A stretch of 64,000 bases of DNA, from contig CP069300.1 of NCBI GenBank assembly GCA_016839165.1, positions 2,976,001 to 3,040,000 on the forward strand, read 5' to 3'. The DNA comes from Bradyrhizobium sp. PSBB068. Lineage in GTDB: Bacteria; Pseudomonadota; Alphaproteobacteria; Rhizobiales; Xanthobacteraceae. The notes under the pieces were generated by a model. It searched no databases, was not told where the DNA came from, and saw nothing but the letters and a program-made list of their open reading frames with translations. Below are positions 8,254 to 16,599 of this stretch, one piece after another. The stretch's first letter is position 1. The number at the start of each line of letters is the position of its first letter. Made by a program: the position numbers and the translations under genes.

Positions 8254-9636
8254 ATGTCTTTTACCATCGCCATCATCGGCCGGCCCAATGTCGGAAAGTC
8301 GACGCTGTTCAACCGGCTGGTCGGCCAGAAGCTAGCGCTGGTCGACGACGAGCCCGGCGTGACGCGCGACCGACGCGAGGGCCAGGCCAAACTCTACGAC
8401 CTCGACTTCACCATCATCGACACCGCAGGCCTCGACGAGGGCGCCAAGGGCTCGCTGACGGCGCGGATGCAGGAGCAGACTGAAACCGCGATCGAGCTCG
8501 CCGACGCGCTGATGTTCGTGATCGACGCCCGCGTCGGCCTGACCCCGACCGACCGCGCCTTCGCCGACTTCGCCCGCAAGGCCAACAAGCCGGTGGTGCT
8601 GGTCGCCAACAAGGCCGAAGGCAAGCATGGCGAGATCGGCGCGATGGAGTCCTACGCGCTCGGGCTCGGCGATCCCGTGCAGATCTCGGCCGAGCACGGC
8701 GAGGGCATGGGCGATTTGCACGAGGCGCTGAGTGCGCTGGTGCCCGAGACACCAGGGGAAGACGACGAGGTCGAGGACGACGAGGACATCTCCGAGGAGG
8801 AGGCCGCGCAGCGCCCGATCCGCGTTGCCATCGTCGGCCGGCCCAATGCCGGCAAGTCGACGCTGATCAACCATCTGCTCGGCGAGGAGCGGTTGTTGAC
8901 CAGCCCCGAGGCCGGCACCACGCGCGATTCCATCGCGGTCGAGATCACCTGGCAGGGCCGGCAGTTCCGGGTGTTCGACACCGCCGGCCTGCGCCGCCGC
9001 TCGCGGATCGAGGAGAAGCTGGAGAAGCTCTCGGTCGCCGACGCGCTGCGCGCGGTGCGCTTCGCCGAAGTCGTCGTCATGATGATGGATGCGCAGAACA
9101 AGTTCGAGGAGCAGGACCTGCGCATCGCCGACCTGATCGAGCGAGAAGGCCGCGCCATCGTGCTCGCGGTCAACAAATGGGACCTCGTCGAGCGCAAGCC
9201 CAACCAGATTTCGCAGCTGCGCACCGATGCCGACCACTGGCTGCCGCAGGTCAAGGGCGCGCCGATCGTTGCCGTCTCCGGCCTGATGGGCGAGGGCATC
9301 GACCGCCTGATGATTGCGATCCAGGAGGCCTATGCGGTCTGGAACCGGCGCCTGCCGACCTCGGCGCTCAATCGCTGGTTCGAGCAGGCGATCCAGGCCA
9401 ACCCGCCGCCGGCGGTCTCGGGGCGCCGGCTGAAGCTGAACTACATCACGCAGGTGAAGGCGCGCCCGCCGAGCTTCGTGCTGTTCTGCTCGCGTGCGGA
9501 TGCGATCCCGCGATCCTATCTGCGCTATCTCATCAATTCGCTGCGCGAGACCTTCGACCTGCCAGGCACGCCGATCCGGATCACGCTGCGTGAGAAGGCC
9601 AACCCGTTCGCCCACAAGCGCAAGCGTCCGTCGTGA
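8254..9636 (+). CDS. der: Ribosome biogenesis GTPase Der (EngA)
   Basis: Der has two GTPase domains in tandem plus a KH-like domain and acts in 50S subunit maturation. Both P-loops are visible: GRPNVGKS at residues 9-16 and GRPNAGKS near 195-202. Each is followed by DTAGL motifs, with NKAEG and NKWDLVE as the G4 loops. An acidic linker ([16 protein letters not shown]) separates the two G domains. The C-terminal KH-like part ends [18 protein letters not shown] use the ATG at 8254 (MSFTIAIIG), giving 460 residues, rather than an in-frame GTG ten codons earlier. The stop overlaps the GTG start of the MFS gene by four bases. Confidence 0.96.
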   Translation: MSFTIAIIGRPNVGKSTLFNRLVGQKLALVDDEPGVTRDRREGQAKLYDLDFTIIDTAGLDEGAKGSLTARMQEQTETAIELADALMFVIDARVGLTPTDRAFADFARKANKPVVLVANKAEGKHGEIGAMESYALGLGDPVQISAEHGEGMGDLHEALSALVPETPGEDDEVEDDEDISEEEAAQRPIRVAIVGRPNAGKSTLINHLLGEERLLTSPEAGTTRDSIAVEITWQGRQFRVFDTAGLRRRSRIEEKLEKLSVADALRAVRFAEVVVMMMDAQNKFEEQDLRIADLIEREGRAIVLAVNKWDLVERKPNQISQLRTDADHWLPQVKGAPIVAVSGLMGEGIDRLMIAIQEAYAVWNRRLPTSALNRWFEQAIQANPPPAVSGRRLKLNYITQVKARPPSFVLFCSRADAIPRSYLRYLINSLRETFDLPGTPIRITLREKANPFAHKRKRPS

Positions 9637-10883
9637 ACGGAGACGTGGGGGCTGAAACGGCCACCGCCGCCGGTCCGCAACCGCGCCGCGGCGCGGTGGT
9701 CTTCATCTTCATCACTCTGCTGCTCGACATGCTGGCGCTCGGGATCATCGTGCCGATCCTGCCCAAGCTGATCGAAGGCTTCGTCAGCAACGACACCGCC
9801 AACGCGGCGCGCATCTTCGGCCTGTTCGGCTCGATCTGGGCGCTGATGCAGTTCGTCTGCTCGCCGATCCTGGGCGCGCTGTCGGATCGCTTCGGCCGCC
9901 GGCCGGTGGTGCTGCTGTCGAATTTCGGCCTCGCCGCCGACTATGTGCTGATGGCGCTGGCGCCGAACCTGATCTGGCTGTTCATCGGGCGGGCGATCTC
10001 GGGCATCACCTCGTCGAGCATCTCGACCGTATTCGCCTACATCGCCGACGTCACCGCGCCGGAGCAGCGCGCCGCGATGTTCGGCAAGATCGGCGTCGCG
10101 TTCGGCGCCGGCTTCATCATGGGGCCGGCGCTGGGCGGCCTGCTCGGCGAGATCGATCCGCGGCTGCCGTTCTGGGCGGCGGCGGGCCTGAGCTTCGTCA
10201 ACGGACTCTATGGCCTGTTCATCCTGCCGGAATCGTTGCCGGTGGAGCGGCGCGCGCCGTTCAAATGGAAGAGCGCCAATCCGATCGGTGCGCTGCGTTT
10301 CCTGCGTTCGAACCGGACGCTCGCCGGGCTGTCGCTGGCGACGTTCTTCGGCCAGCTCGCCCATGTCGTGCTGCCGTCGGTGTTCGTGCTCTACGCCACC
10401 TATCGCTACGGCTGGGACACCGGCACGGTCGGCGCGACGCTGGCGCTGGTCGGCCTCTGCGGCATGATCGTGCAGGGCGCGGCGATCGGCCCGATCGTGC
10501 GGCGGCTCGGCGAGCGCAACGCGCTGTTCCTCGGGCTCGTTTGCGGCGCCCTGGGCTTCGTGATCTTCGGCGCGGCGCCGTCGGGCCAGCTGTTCTGGAT
10601 CGGCATTCCCGTGATGGCGCTGTGGGGGATTTCCGGCGCCGCGACCCAGGCGCTGACGACGCAGCTCGTCGCCGCCGACCAGCAAGGCCAGTTGCAGGGC
10701 GCGACCTCGAGCGTGCAGAGCATGTCGGAGTTGCTCGGCCCGTTTTTATTCACGCTGACGTTTGCCTATTTCATCGGCGACGACGCGCCGCTCAAGCTGC
10801 CCGGCGCGCCGTTCTATCTGGCCGGCGCGCTGCTGCTGCTGGCGCTCGCCATTGCTGCGCGGGCGACGAGGACGACCACTTAG
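9633..10883 (+). CDS. MFS transporter of the TetA/DHA1 type
   Basis: This is a 416-residue, twelve-segment major facilitator. MFS motif A is seen in [16 protein letters not shown] after the second membrane segment, and the motif-C-like [15 protein letters not shown] lies in segment 5. This organisation is that of tetracycline/drug-proton antiporters (TCR family), but close relatives move many compounds and no resistance is implied. The GTG start overlaps the der stop codon (GTGA), so the gene is translationally coupled to der, an unusual partner for a transporter. Confidence 0.82.
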   Translation: MNGDVGAETATAAGPQPRRGAVVFIFITLLLDMLALGIIVPILPKLIEGFVSNDTANAARIFGLFGSIWALMQFVCSPILGALSDRFGRRPVVLLSNFGLAADYVLMALAPNLIWLFIGRAISGITSSSISTVFAYIADVTAPEQRAAMFGKIGVAFGAGFIMGPALGGLLGEIDPRLPFWAAAGLSFVNGLYGLFILPESLPVERRAPFKWKSANPIGALRFLRSNRTLAGLSLATFFGQLAHVVLPSVFVLYATYRYGWDTGTVGATLALVGLCGMIVQGAAIGPIVRRLGERNALFLGLVCGALGFVIFGAAPSGQLFWIGIPVMALWGISGAATQALTTQLVAADQQGQLQGATSSVQSMSELLGPFLFTLTFAYFIGDDAPLKLPGAPFYLAGALLLLALAIAARATRTTT

Positions 10884-10901
10884 CTAGGTGGTGCACCCCC
10901 G

Positions 10902-11543
10902 CTACAATCCCGGCGATCGCGCCGCCCAAGCCTTGGTGGCCTGGCAGCTTTCCATCGCCCTGACATAGGCAGGGCGCGCCGTCGTGCGGGCGAGATAGTC
11001 CCGTTCGGCAGGACCAGGGACGTAATGGCCAGTGCGCAGGCCGAGCAGCAAGGCGTAGCTCACCGAGATATCGGCGGCCGTGAAGCGATTGCCAGCGAGA
11101 TAAGGGCAATCGGCGAGGCGGCGGGTCACCAGACCCAGCCGGCTCTCGAAGGTCTCGAGGGCCCAGCGGGTCACCCGGACGTCTCGCTCGGCCTCGGGCG
11201 CCAGGTTGCGACCGACAATGACGCCGTTCATCGGCCCAGCGAGCCCGGCCTCGCCCAAATGGAGAAATTGCAGATAGGAAGCGAAGGCGGGCTCGTCCGG
11301 TGCGACCGCAAGCGAAGCTGAGTCGTGGCGGGCGAGCAGGTACTGAAGAATCGCGACCGACTCGACCATGATCGTCTCGCCGTCCTGCAGGACGGGAATG
11401 AAGCCGGCGGGGTTGATTGCGAGGAAATCGCGATCATGCTCGACCGCAAACAGATCGACTGGGCGCAGCCGGTAAACCAATCCCAATTCCTCGAGCAGCC
11501 AGACAACACGGAAGCCGCGACCTTCGCCATAGACGGTGAGCAT
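10902..11543 (-). CDS. Glutathione S-transferase family protein
   Basis: The 213-residue product has an N-terminal thioredoxin fold (LEELGLVYRLRPVDL, then the cis-proline region NPAGFIPVLQDGE and the glutathione-contacting VESVAILQYL). An all-helical C-terminal domain includes FTAADISVSYALLLG, the N-capping box typical of GSTs. Cytosolic GSTs conjugate glutathione or reduce/isomerise small electrophiles; the substrate is unknown here. It is convergent with the MFS gene 19 bases away and upstream of the SnoaL-like gene on the same strand. Confidence 0.85.
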   Translation of the reverse strand: MLTVYGEGRGFRVVWLLEELGLVYRLRPVDLFAVEHDRDFLAINPAGFIPVLQDGETIMVESVAILQYLLARHDSASLAVAPDEPAFASYLQFLHLGEAGLAGPMNGVIVGRNLAPEAERDVRVTRWALETFESRLGLVTRRLADCPYLAGNRFTAADISVSYALLLGLRTGHYVPGPAERDYLARTTARPAYVRAMESCQATKAWAARSPGL

Positions 11544-11632
11544 CGTTGAGTATTCCTGGATTGGGTTAGATATACCAACTCGTAGGGGTCAGCCCGTCGA
11601 AGCGGGTGCTTCCCGTTTGATGGGTTCGCGAT

Positions 11633-12025
11633 CTAATCCGTCGCCGGCACCGAATGGTGCTCATGCGTGATGCGCCATTCGCCGCCGACCTTGCGCAATC
11701 CGATCGTCAGCCTGAACTGGAACGTGGCGTCGGGCGGGCCGCACCGCATCACCATCACCGCGAACGCCACGTCATCGCCGGCCGTGATCGCGATCTCCTC
11801 GATATTGAAGGCGTGGGACGGGCGGTAACAGCTGTAGAACAGGTCCCACGTCTTCCTGTACGCGTCCAATCCGCGCGACTGCAACGGCGGCGGAACGTCG
11901 AACATCACGATATCCTGATCGTGATGGGCGAGAATGCCCGGATAGTCCTGTCGGCGGACCGCGGCCGCCCAGGCGTCGATGAGTGACCTGATTTCGGTTT
12001 CCGCCGTCGGTTTCTGCTGTGTCAT
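11633..12025 (-). CDS. SnoaL/NTF2-like domain protein (DUF4440 type)
   Basis: A 130-residue single-domain protein with the NTF2-like cone fold pattern: N-terminal helices (EIRSLIDAWAAAVRRQDYPGI), the strand HHDQDIVMFDVPPPLQSRG, and C-terminal strands RLTIGLRKVGGEWRITHEH. These are ketosteroid-isomerase-like proteins with varied ligands. It is divergent from the degraded TetR gene at 12130, so the two probably formed a regulator-target pair before the regulator decayed. Confidence 0.8.
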   Translation of the reverse strand: MTQQKPTAETEIRSLIDAWAAAVRRQDYPGILAHHDQDIVMFDVPPPLQSRGLDAYRKTWDLFYSCYRPSHAFNIEEIAITAGDDVAFAVMVMRCGPPDATFQFRLTIGLRKVGGEWRITHEHHSVPATD

Positions 12026-12129
12026 CGCTTGCGGGTTCCAAGTTGATGTGGATCGATGCTTCGAGGACGAATGCGACTGCGCCGGTCCGACACAAGCGGA
12101 CAGGCCGCCTCGATGACGATTGCGTTATC

Positions 12130-12474
12130 TTGGCTATTTACAAACCATCCGATAATCCTTCCCGCTTGGAACGCTCCCGCAAGGCCGCGCTCGATGCTGC
12201 CATCACCATCGTGACGCGCGACGGGTCGGGATGCCTGACGCCGGATGCGATCGCGCGCGAAAGCGGGCTCAGCAAGGGCGGCGTGATGCATCAGCTCCGC
12301 ATCAAGGAAGCGGTGCGGCGCGCCTCTTCTCGAACAGCGGATGACGCATTTCGAGGCGTTCTCGAACCGCTACCTCGAGAAGGTGCGCGCACGCGCCGCA
12401 AAGTCGGCCTCGGCGCGCATGCGGAGCCGAACTTCTCGACCTGGAAAACGCAACGCCGTCCAAGCGGAATATGA
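12130..12474 (+). pseudogene. Decayed TetR-family regulator (frameshifted)
   Basis: The first frame encodes a clear TetR helix-turn-helix start (NPSRLERSRKAALDAAITIV, then LTPDAIARESGLSKGGVMHQ). It then runs into nonsense at about 12312-12325. The continuation appears one frame over from 12323 (PLLEQRMTHFEAFSNRYLEK), and a further TetR-like scrap (AHAEPNFSTW) returns in the first frame at about 12418 before a stop at 12474. No ligand-binding domain follows. The likely original start is a TTG near 12130 or lies further upstream. At least two indels plus loss of the 3' half make this a pseudogene. Sequencing error could explain one shift but not the missing half. Confidence 0.75.
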
Positions 12475-12752
12475 TCGCTTGGCGGCGTTGGATCGGCACC
12501 GGGCCCCTGAAATCCCCCGGCAATCGGTCCGGTATCACAAGAGATATCTCGGGTTTGTGACAGCGCGGGGCCGTCATTCGCGAGGCCGCCCCGACAGGCT
12601 TCCCCCGGCGCGCCTTTCCCCGGCGTTTCGGCCCCCGAATTTTCTGACGAGTTTCCCAGCGATGGCCCAACTTTACAAACCGCCTGGCGACAAGGAATGG
12701 GCGGCGTTGCCCGCGCAGGCGAAAGCGAAGTCGGCGGCGAAGTGAGAGAGTC

Positions 12753-12835
12753 GGGTGGGCAAAGAGCAAGCGTGCCCACCATCGCGAGCACGCCGCAAAT
12801 GGTGGGCACGGGGCTGGCGCGCCTTTGCCCACCCT
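12753..12835. repeat. Palindromic intergenic repeat, family D
   Basis: The outer arms GGGTGGGCAAAG and CTTTGCCCACCCT are complementary, and within them CGTGCCCACCAT pairs with ATGGTGGGCACG. The region 12475-12752 before it carries no gene I can support, only a 27-codon frame beginning MAQLYKPPGDKEW that may be chance. The solute-binding-protein gene ends just after, at 12857. Confidence 0.75.
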
Positions 12836-12856
12836 ACGATAGTTACGATAGCTCGC

Positions 12857-14083
12857 TTACTTCTTCACCAGCGGACAGTCGCTGGCCTCGAGCGGCTTGG
12901 CGGCGTCTTCCGGCGAGATGGTGGCGATCAATTTGTAATAGTCCCACGGATATTTCGACTCTTCCGGCTTCTTCACCTCGAACAGGTAGGCCGGGATGAT
13001 GCGGCGGCCGTCGATCCGCAAGGGACCCTTGCCGAACAGCGGGTCGTCGGTCGGGATCTCCTTCATCTTGGCGACGACCTTGGCGCCGTCATGGGGATTG
13101 ACGCCCATCGCGTCGAGCGCCTTCAAATAATGCAGCACGCCGGCATAGACGCCGGCCACCGTCATCGACGGCATCGAGCCCTTCGGCGAGACCTTCTGGA
13201 AGCGCTTCGACCAGGCGCGGGTCTGGTCGTTCGCGTCCCAGTAGAACGACTCGGTGAAGGTCAGGCCCTGGGCGATCTTGAGGCCCAGCGCGTGCACGTC
13301 GTTGACGAACAGCAGCAGCGCCGCGAGCTTCTGTCCGCCGGTGGTGATGCCGAATTCGGACGCCTGCTTGATCGCATTGGTGGTGTCGCCGCCGGCATTG
13401 GCGAGGCCGATGACCTTGGCCTTGGAGGCCTGCGCCTGCAGCAGGAACGAGGAGAAGTCGGCGGTGTTGAGCGGGTGCTTGACGCCGCCGAGCGACTTGC
13501 CGCCGTTGGCAGTGACGACCGCCGTGGTGTCGCGCTCCAGCGCATGGCCGAAGGCGTAGTCGGCGGTGAGGAAGAACCAGGTATCGCCGCCGGCCTTGGT
13601 CAGGGCCTGGCCGGTGCCGTGGGCCAGCATATAGGTGTCGAACGTGTAGGAGATCGTGTTGGCGTTGCAGGCCTTGCCGGTGAGATCGGCAGTGGCGGCG
13701 CCCGAGTTGAGCACGATCGAGTTCTTCTCCTTGGCGAGGTTGCTCACCGCCAGCGCAACGCCGGAGTTCGGCGTATCAGTGATGATGTCGACCTTCTCGT
13801 TGTCGATCCAGTTGCGCGCGATGTTGACGCCGACGTCGGGCTTGTTCTGGTGATCGCCGCTGACCACCTCGATCTTCCAGCCCTTGGCGCGGAGGCCGGA
13901 ATCCTCCACCGCCATGTTGGCCGCAGCCACCGAGTTCGGGCCGCCGATGTCGGCATAGAGGCCCGACATGTCGTTCAGCACGCCGATCTTGACGTTCTTG
14001 TCCTGGGCGAAGGCAGGGGTTGTAAGGCCGAGTGCAGCGCAAGCAAAAAGCACGGCGTGGCGCCGCGCGAGCGTCGTCGTCAT
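12857..14083 (-). CDS. ABC transporter substrate-binding protein, branched-chain amino-acid (LivK/HAAT) type
   Basis: The 408-residue periplasmic protein has a Sec signal peptide ending about residue 26 (GLTTPAFAQ). Its mature start KIGVLNDMSGLYADIGGP is classic for type I periplasmic binding proteins of the hydrophobic amino-acid transport family. A GGAGGG precedes the ATG. No permease or ATPase gene is near, so it is an orphan binding protein that must use a distant Liv-type transporter. Many paralogues of this kind bind aromatic acids, amides or other ligands, so branched-chain amino acids are not assured. An NHL-repeat gene lies 150 bases upstream on the same strand. Confidence 0.88.
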   Translation of the reverse strand: MTTTLARRHAVLFACAALGLTTPAFAQDKNVKIGVLNDMSGLYADIGGPNSVAAANMAVEDSGLRAKGWKIEVVSGDHQNKPDVGVNIARNWIDNEKVDIITDTPNSGVALAVSNLAKEKNSIVLNSGAATADLTGKACNANTISYTFDTYMLAHGTGQALTKAGGDTWFFLTADYAFGHALERDTTAVVTANGGKSLGGVKHPLNTADFSSFLLQAQASKAKVIGLANAGGDTTNAIKQASEFGITTGGQKLAALLLFVNDVHALGLKIAQGLTFTESFYWDANDQTRAWSKRFQKVSPKGSMPSMTVAGVYAGVLHYLKALDAMGVNPHDGAKVVAKMKEIPTDDPLFGKGPLRIDGRRIIPAYLFEVKKPEESKYPWDYYKLIATISPEDAAKPLEASDCPLVKK

Positions 14084-14233
14084 CAGACATTCCCTCCACT
14101 GTGATTTTTCCGGACGGCCCTCTTGCGGGGCCTCGCGCCGGTCGTTCGAGTTCCCGCTTACCCTGTCCGGGCGGACGCGGCAATCCGCATAAAGCCGGAT
14201 GAACTGCGTCCAAGCGTCATCCTTTGGTCATCT

Positions 14234-15370
14234 CTACTTCAGCGCGTCCGAGGTCAGCTTGAACTTCTGGATCCGCTTGCCCTCGACCTCGCCGGTGTAG
14301 ACATTGCCCTTCTGGTCGACCGCCATGACATGGAGCAGGGCGAATTGCCCGGCATTGCGGCCGCTATGGCCGAAAGTGCCGACCACACTGCCGTCGTCGC
14401 GCTTGAGCACGCGGATCTCGTTGTTGGCGCCGTCGGCGTTGAGCAGATAGGTCTGCTTCGGATCGGGCCACAGCGCGAGATCGAACACCGCGCCGTCGCC
14501 GCGGGTGTTCTTCTCGTAGAACCATTCCCTGACAAAGGTGCCGTTCTTCTGGAACACCTGGATGCGGTCCTGGCTGCGGTCACAGACATAGACCAGCCCG
14601 TCATTGGCGATCTTGATGCAATGCACGGGATTGCCGAACTGCTCCTGCACCGCGGCGCTCGGATCGTATGGCGGCTGCTTGTCGTCGGTGGGCAGCTTGC
14701 CATAGCCGCCCCAGTGCCGCTTGTAGGCGAGCGTGGTGGCGTCGAACACGATGACGCGGCGGTTGCCGTAGCCGTCGGCGATGTAGAGTTCGTTGGCATC
14801 CTTGTCGATCGCCATCTCGGCGGGGCGGCCGAGCTGCGTGGTGTCGTTGCTGTTGGTGCGGGTTGCGATCTTGCCGATCTGACCGAGATATTTGCCGTCG
14901 AGCGTGAACTTCAGGATTTCGCTGTCGTCATCGGCATTGCCGCCGATCCACACGAAGCCGCGCTCGTCGACCTCGATGCCGTGCTCGCGGCCGACCCATT
15001 GATAGCCGTCGCCGGGGCCGCCCCACGATCGCAGCAGGTTGCCGTCGACGTCGAACTCCAGCACCGGCGGCGCCGCTACGCAGCATTTCGCGCGCGGCGG
15101 CGTGAGGCTCGCCGCCTTCTCGCCGTCGGTCAGCGAGCGTGGCCGGTGCACCACCCAGATGTGGCCCTGCCAGTCGACGGTGATGCCGCCGACCTGGCCG
15201 ATGATCCAGTTGTTGGGCAGTTGCTTCGGCCATGACGGGTCGACCGCGAAGGTCGGGACGTCGCCCGCCCGGGCGGGCGCGGGCGGCATGAGAAGCGCTG
15301 ATGATGCGATGCCGGCGGAGAGAAACAATCCAGTGAGAATGGAGCGCGCGCGATTGAACGTCGGCGTCAT
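14234..15370 (-). CDS. Secreted NHL-repeat beta-propeller protein
   Basis: Using the ATG at 15370, preceded by GGAGG, the product is 378 residues with a signal peptide (about 1-32, ending APARAGD). Repeated beta-propeller blades follow, for example GGITVDWQGHIWVVHRP, HGIEVDERGFVWIGGN, EMAIDKDANELYIADGYGN and HCIKIANDGLVYVCDRSQDR. NHL propellers of this class resemble the peptidylglycine alpha-amidating lyase domain. In bacteria they are usually periplasmic binding or lyase proteins of unknown substrate. The run QVFQKNGTFVREWFYEKN is typical. It lies upstream of and codirectional with the solute-binding protein. Confidence 0.78.
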   Translation of the reverse strand: MTPTFNRARSILTGLFLSAGIASSALLMPPAPARAGDVPTFAVDPSWPKQLPNNWIIGQVGGITVDWQGHIWVVHRPRSLTDGEKAASLTPPRAKCCVAAPPVLEFDVDGNLLRSWGGPGDGYQWVGREHGIEVDERGFVWIGGNADDDSEILKFTLDGKYLGQIGKIATRTNSNDTTQLGRPAEMAIDKDANELYIADGYGNRRVIVFDATTLAYKRHWGGYGKLPTDDKQPPYDPSAAVQEQFGNPVHCIKIANDGLVYVCDRSQDRIQVFQKNGTFVREWFYEKNTRGDGAVFDLALWPDPKQTYLLNADGANNEIRVLKRDDGSVVGTFGHSGRNAGQFALLHVMAVDQKGNVYTGEVEGKRIQKFKLTSDALK

Positions 15371-15477
15371 GATGCCTCCCGAGATTTTTCTTGGCGGTGG
15401 TGCCGCTGGGAGGGCAGTCAATCGCGGGGCGGGGACGGAGTCAATTGCATGGCAGAGGCAAGCCGACGCGTCACAGG

Positions 15478-15587
15478 TGTCATCGCCCGCTCGACCGGGC
15501 GATCCAGTACGCCGTGGCCCATCGGCTCAAGCACGGACGTCTCTGGAATACTGGATCACCCGCTTTCGCATGCGCGGGTGATGACAG
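15478..15587. repeat. Palindromic intergenic repeat, family B, copy 2
   Basis: The left end is GTCATCGCCCGCTCGACCGG followed by GCGATCCAGTACGCCG. The right end is TCTCTGGAATACTGGATCAC then CCGC...GCGGGTGATGAC. It shares the TCTCTGGAATACTGGATC block and the CCAGTACGCC block with 2701-2804. The right hairpin arm has diverged but kept its self-complementarity. Confidence 0.78.
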
Positions 15588-15613
15588 TCGAAGGCGCGCT
15601 CGCTGTAACCGAC

Positions 15614-16354
15614 TCACGCCGGCGGCTGAAATGTCCGCAGCGTGCGTGCCTTGTAGTCGTAGAGCTTGCCGGTTTCGGTCCACTCCGGCGAGCACATCGG
15701 GACGATGAATTCGGCGGCCATGTCGGGCGTATCGAGCGTCATCGGGTCTTCGCCGGGAAATACCTGCGCGCGCATCCGGGTGCGGATCGGGCCGGGGCTG
15801 AACAGATTGACGCGCAGCGCCGTGTTGGCGGTCTCGTTGGCCCAGGAGCGCACCAGCGCGTCCAGGGCGGCCTTCGAGGCGGCATAGGGCCCAAGATAGG
15901 CGCTGGCCTTGTGCGCCACGCCCGAGGTCACGAACACCGCGCGGCCGGCGTCGGACTGGCGCAGCAGCGGGTCCATGCAGCGGATCAGCTGGAAGTTGGC
16001 GGTGACGTTGATCGCCATCACGTCGTTCCACGGCTTCAGCTCGATATGGCCGAGCGGCGACGACGGTCCGGCCGTGCCGGCATTGCCGACCAGGATGTCG
16101 AGCTTGCCGTGGCGCTCATGCAGCGCGAGCCCGAGCCGCGCGATGCCCTCGTAATCGGTCAGCGACAGCGGCACCAGCGTGGCGCTGCCGCCGTCCTTGC
16201 GGATCTCGTCGTCGAGCTCTTCCAGCCCGCCCTGCGTGCGCGCCACCGCCACCACATGCGCGCCGGCTTTTGCAAGGGCGACTGATGTCGCATAGCCGAT
16301 GCCGCGCGATGCGCCGGTCACGAGGGCAATCCGGGAGGCGAGGGGTTTTGTCAT
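15614..16354 (-). CDS. Short-chain dehydrogenase/reductase
   Basis: A 246-residue classical SDR. The Rossmann motif TGASRGIG lies at about residues 14-21, the NAG motif is VGNAGTAG, and the catalytic Ser and Tyr-x-x-x-Lys are in FVTSGVAHK and YAASKAALDA. These enzymes use NAD(P)(H) to oxidise or reduce alcohol/keto groups; the substrate is not readable. It lies 90 bases downstream of the 47-residue peptide gene that follows purF, so read-through from the purF transcript is possible. Confidence 0.88.
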   Translation of the reverse strand: MTKPLASRIALVTGASRGIGYATSVALAKAGAHVVAVARTQGGLEELDDEIRKDGGSATLVPLSLTDYEGIARLGLALHERHGKLDILVGNAGTAGPSSPLGHIELKPWNDVMAINVTANFQLIRCMDPLLRQSDAGRAVFVTSGVAHKASAYLGPYAASKAALDALVRSWANETANTALRVNLFSPGPIRTRMRAQVFPGEDPMTLDTPDMAAEFIVPMCSPEWTETGKLYDYKARTLRTFQPPA

Positions 16355-16443
16355 GTCTGTCTGTCCGCGTCTTTGCCGGGGGTATTACAGACAGAAATGG
16401 CCGGGACAAGCCCGGCCATGATGAATTCCAACACCACCGAAGC

Positions 16444-16587
16444 TCACAAACCGCCGCCTTGATCCATATTGGCGCTGTTGGTCCCGTTGCCCGAGCTGTC
16501 GGGTGTCACCTTCATGCCCTGGCGGAAGGCAAATACGATGAAGCCAACCAGCAGCACCCCACAGAGAATGCCGATGATCGGTTGCAT
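16444..16587 (-). CDS. 47-residue single-span membrane peptide downstream of purF
   Basis: The ATG at 16587 opens 12 bases after the purF stop and encodes one hydrophobic helix (PIIGILCGVLLVGFIVFAF). A polar tail follows, rich in Asn, Ser and Gly (TPDSSGNGTNSANMDQ) and ending GGGL. It has good codon usage and a clean membrane profile, but the ribosome-binding site is weak (GGA/AAGG). Its placement suggests co-expression with cvpA-purF. I do not recognise a family; conservation in relatives would decide whether it is real. Confidence 0.5.
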   Translation of the reverse strand: MQPIIGILCGVLLVGFIVFAFRQGMKVTPDSSGNGTNSANMDQGGGL

Positions 16588-16599
16588 GGCCTTGTTCCG

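Noticed and set aside
12662..12745. A 27-codon frame beginning MAQLYKPPGDK
   Set aside because: Too short and without a ribosome-binding site or context; possibly debris of a lost gene.
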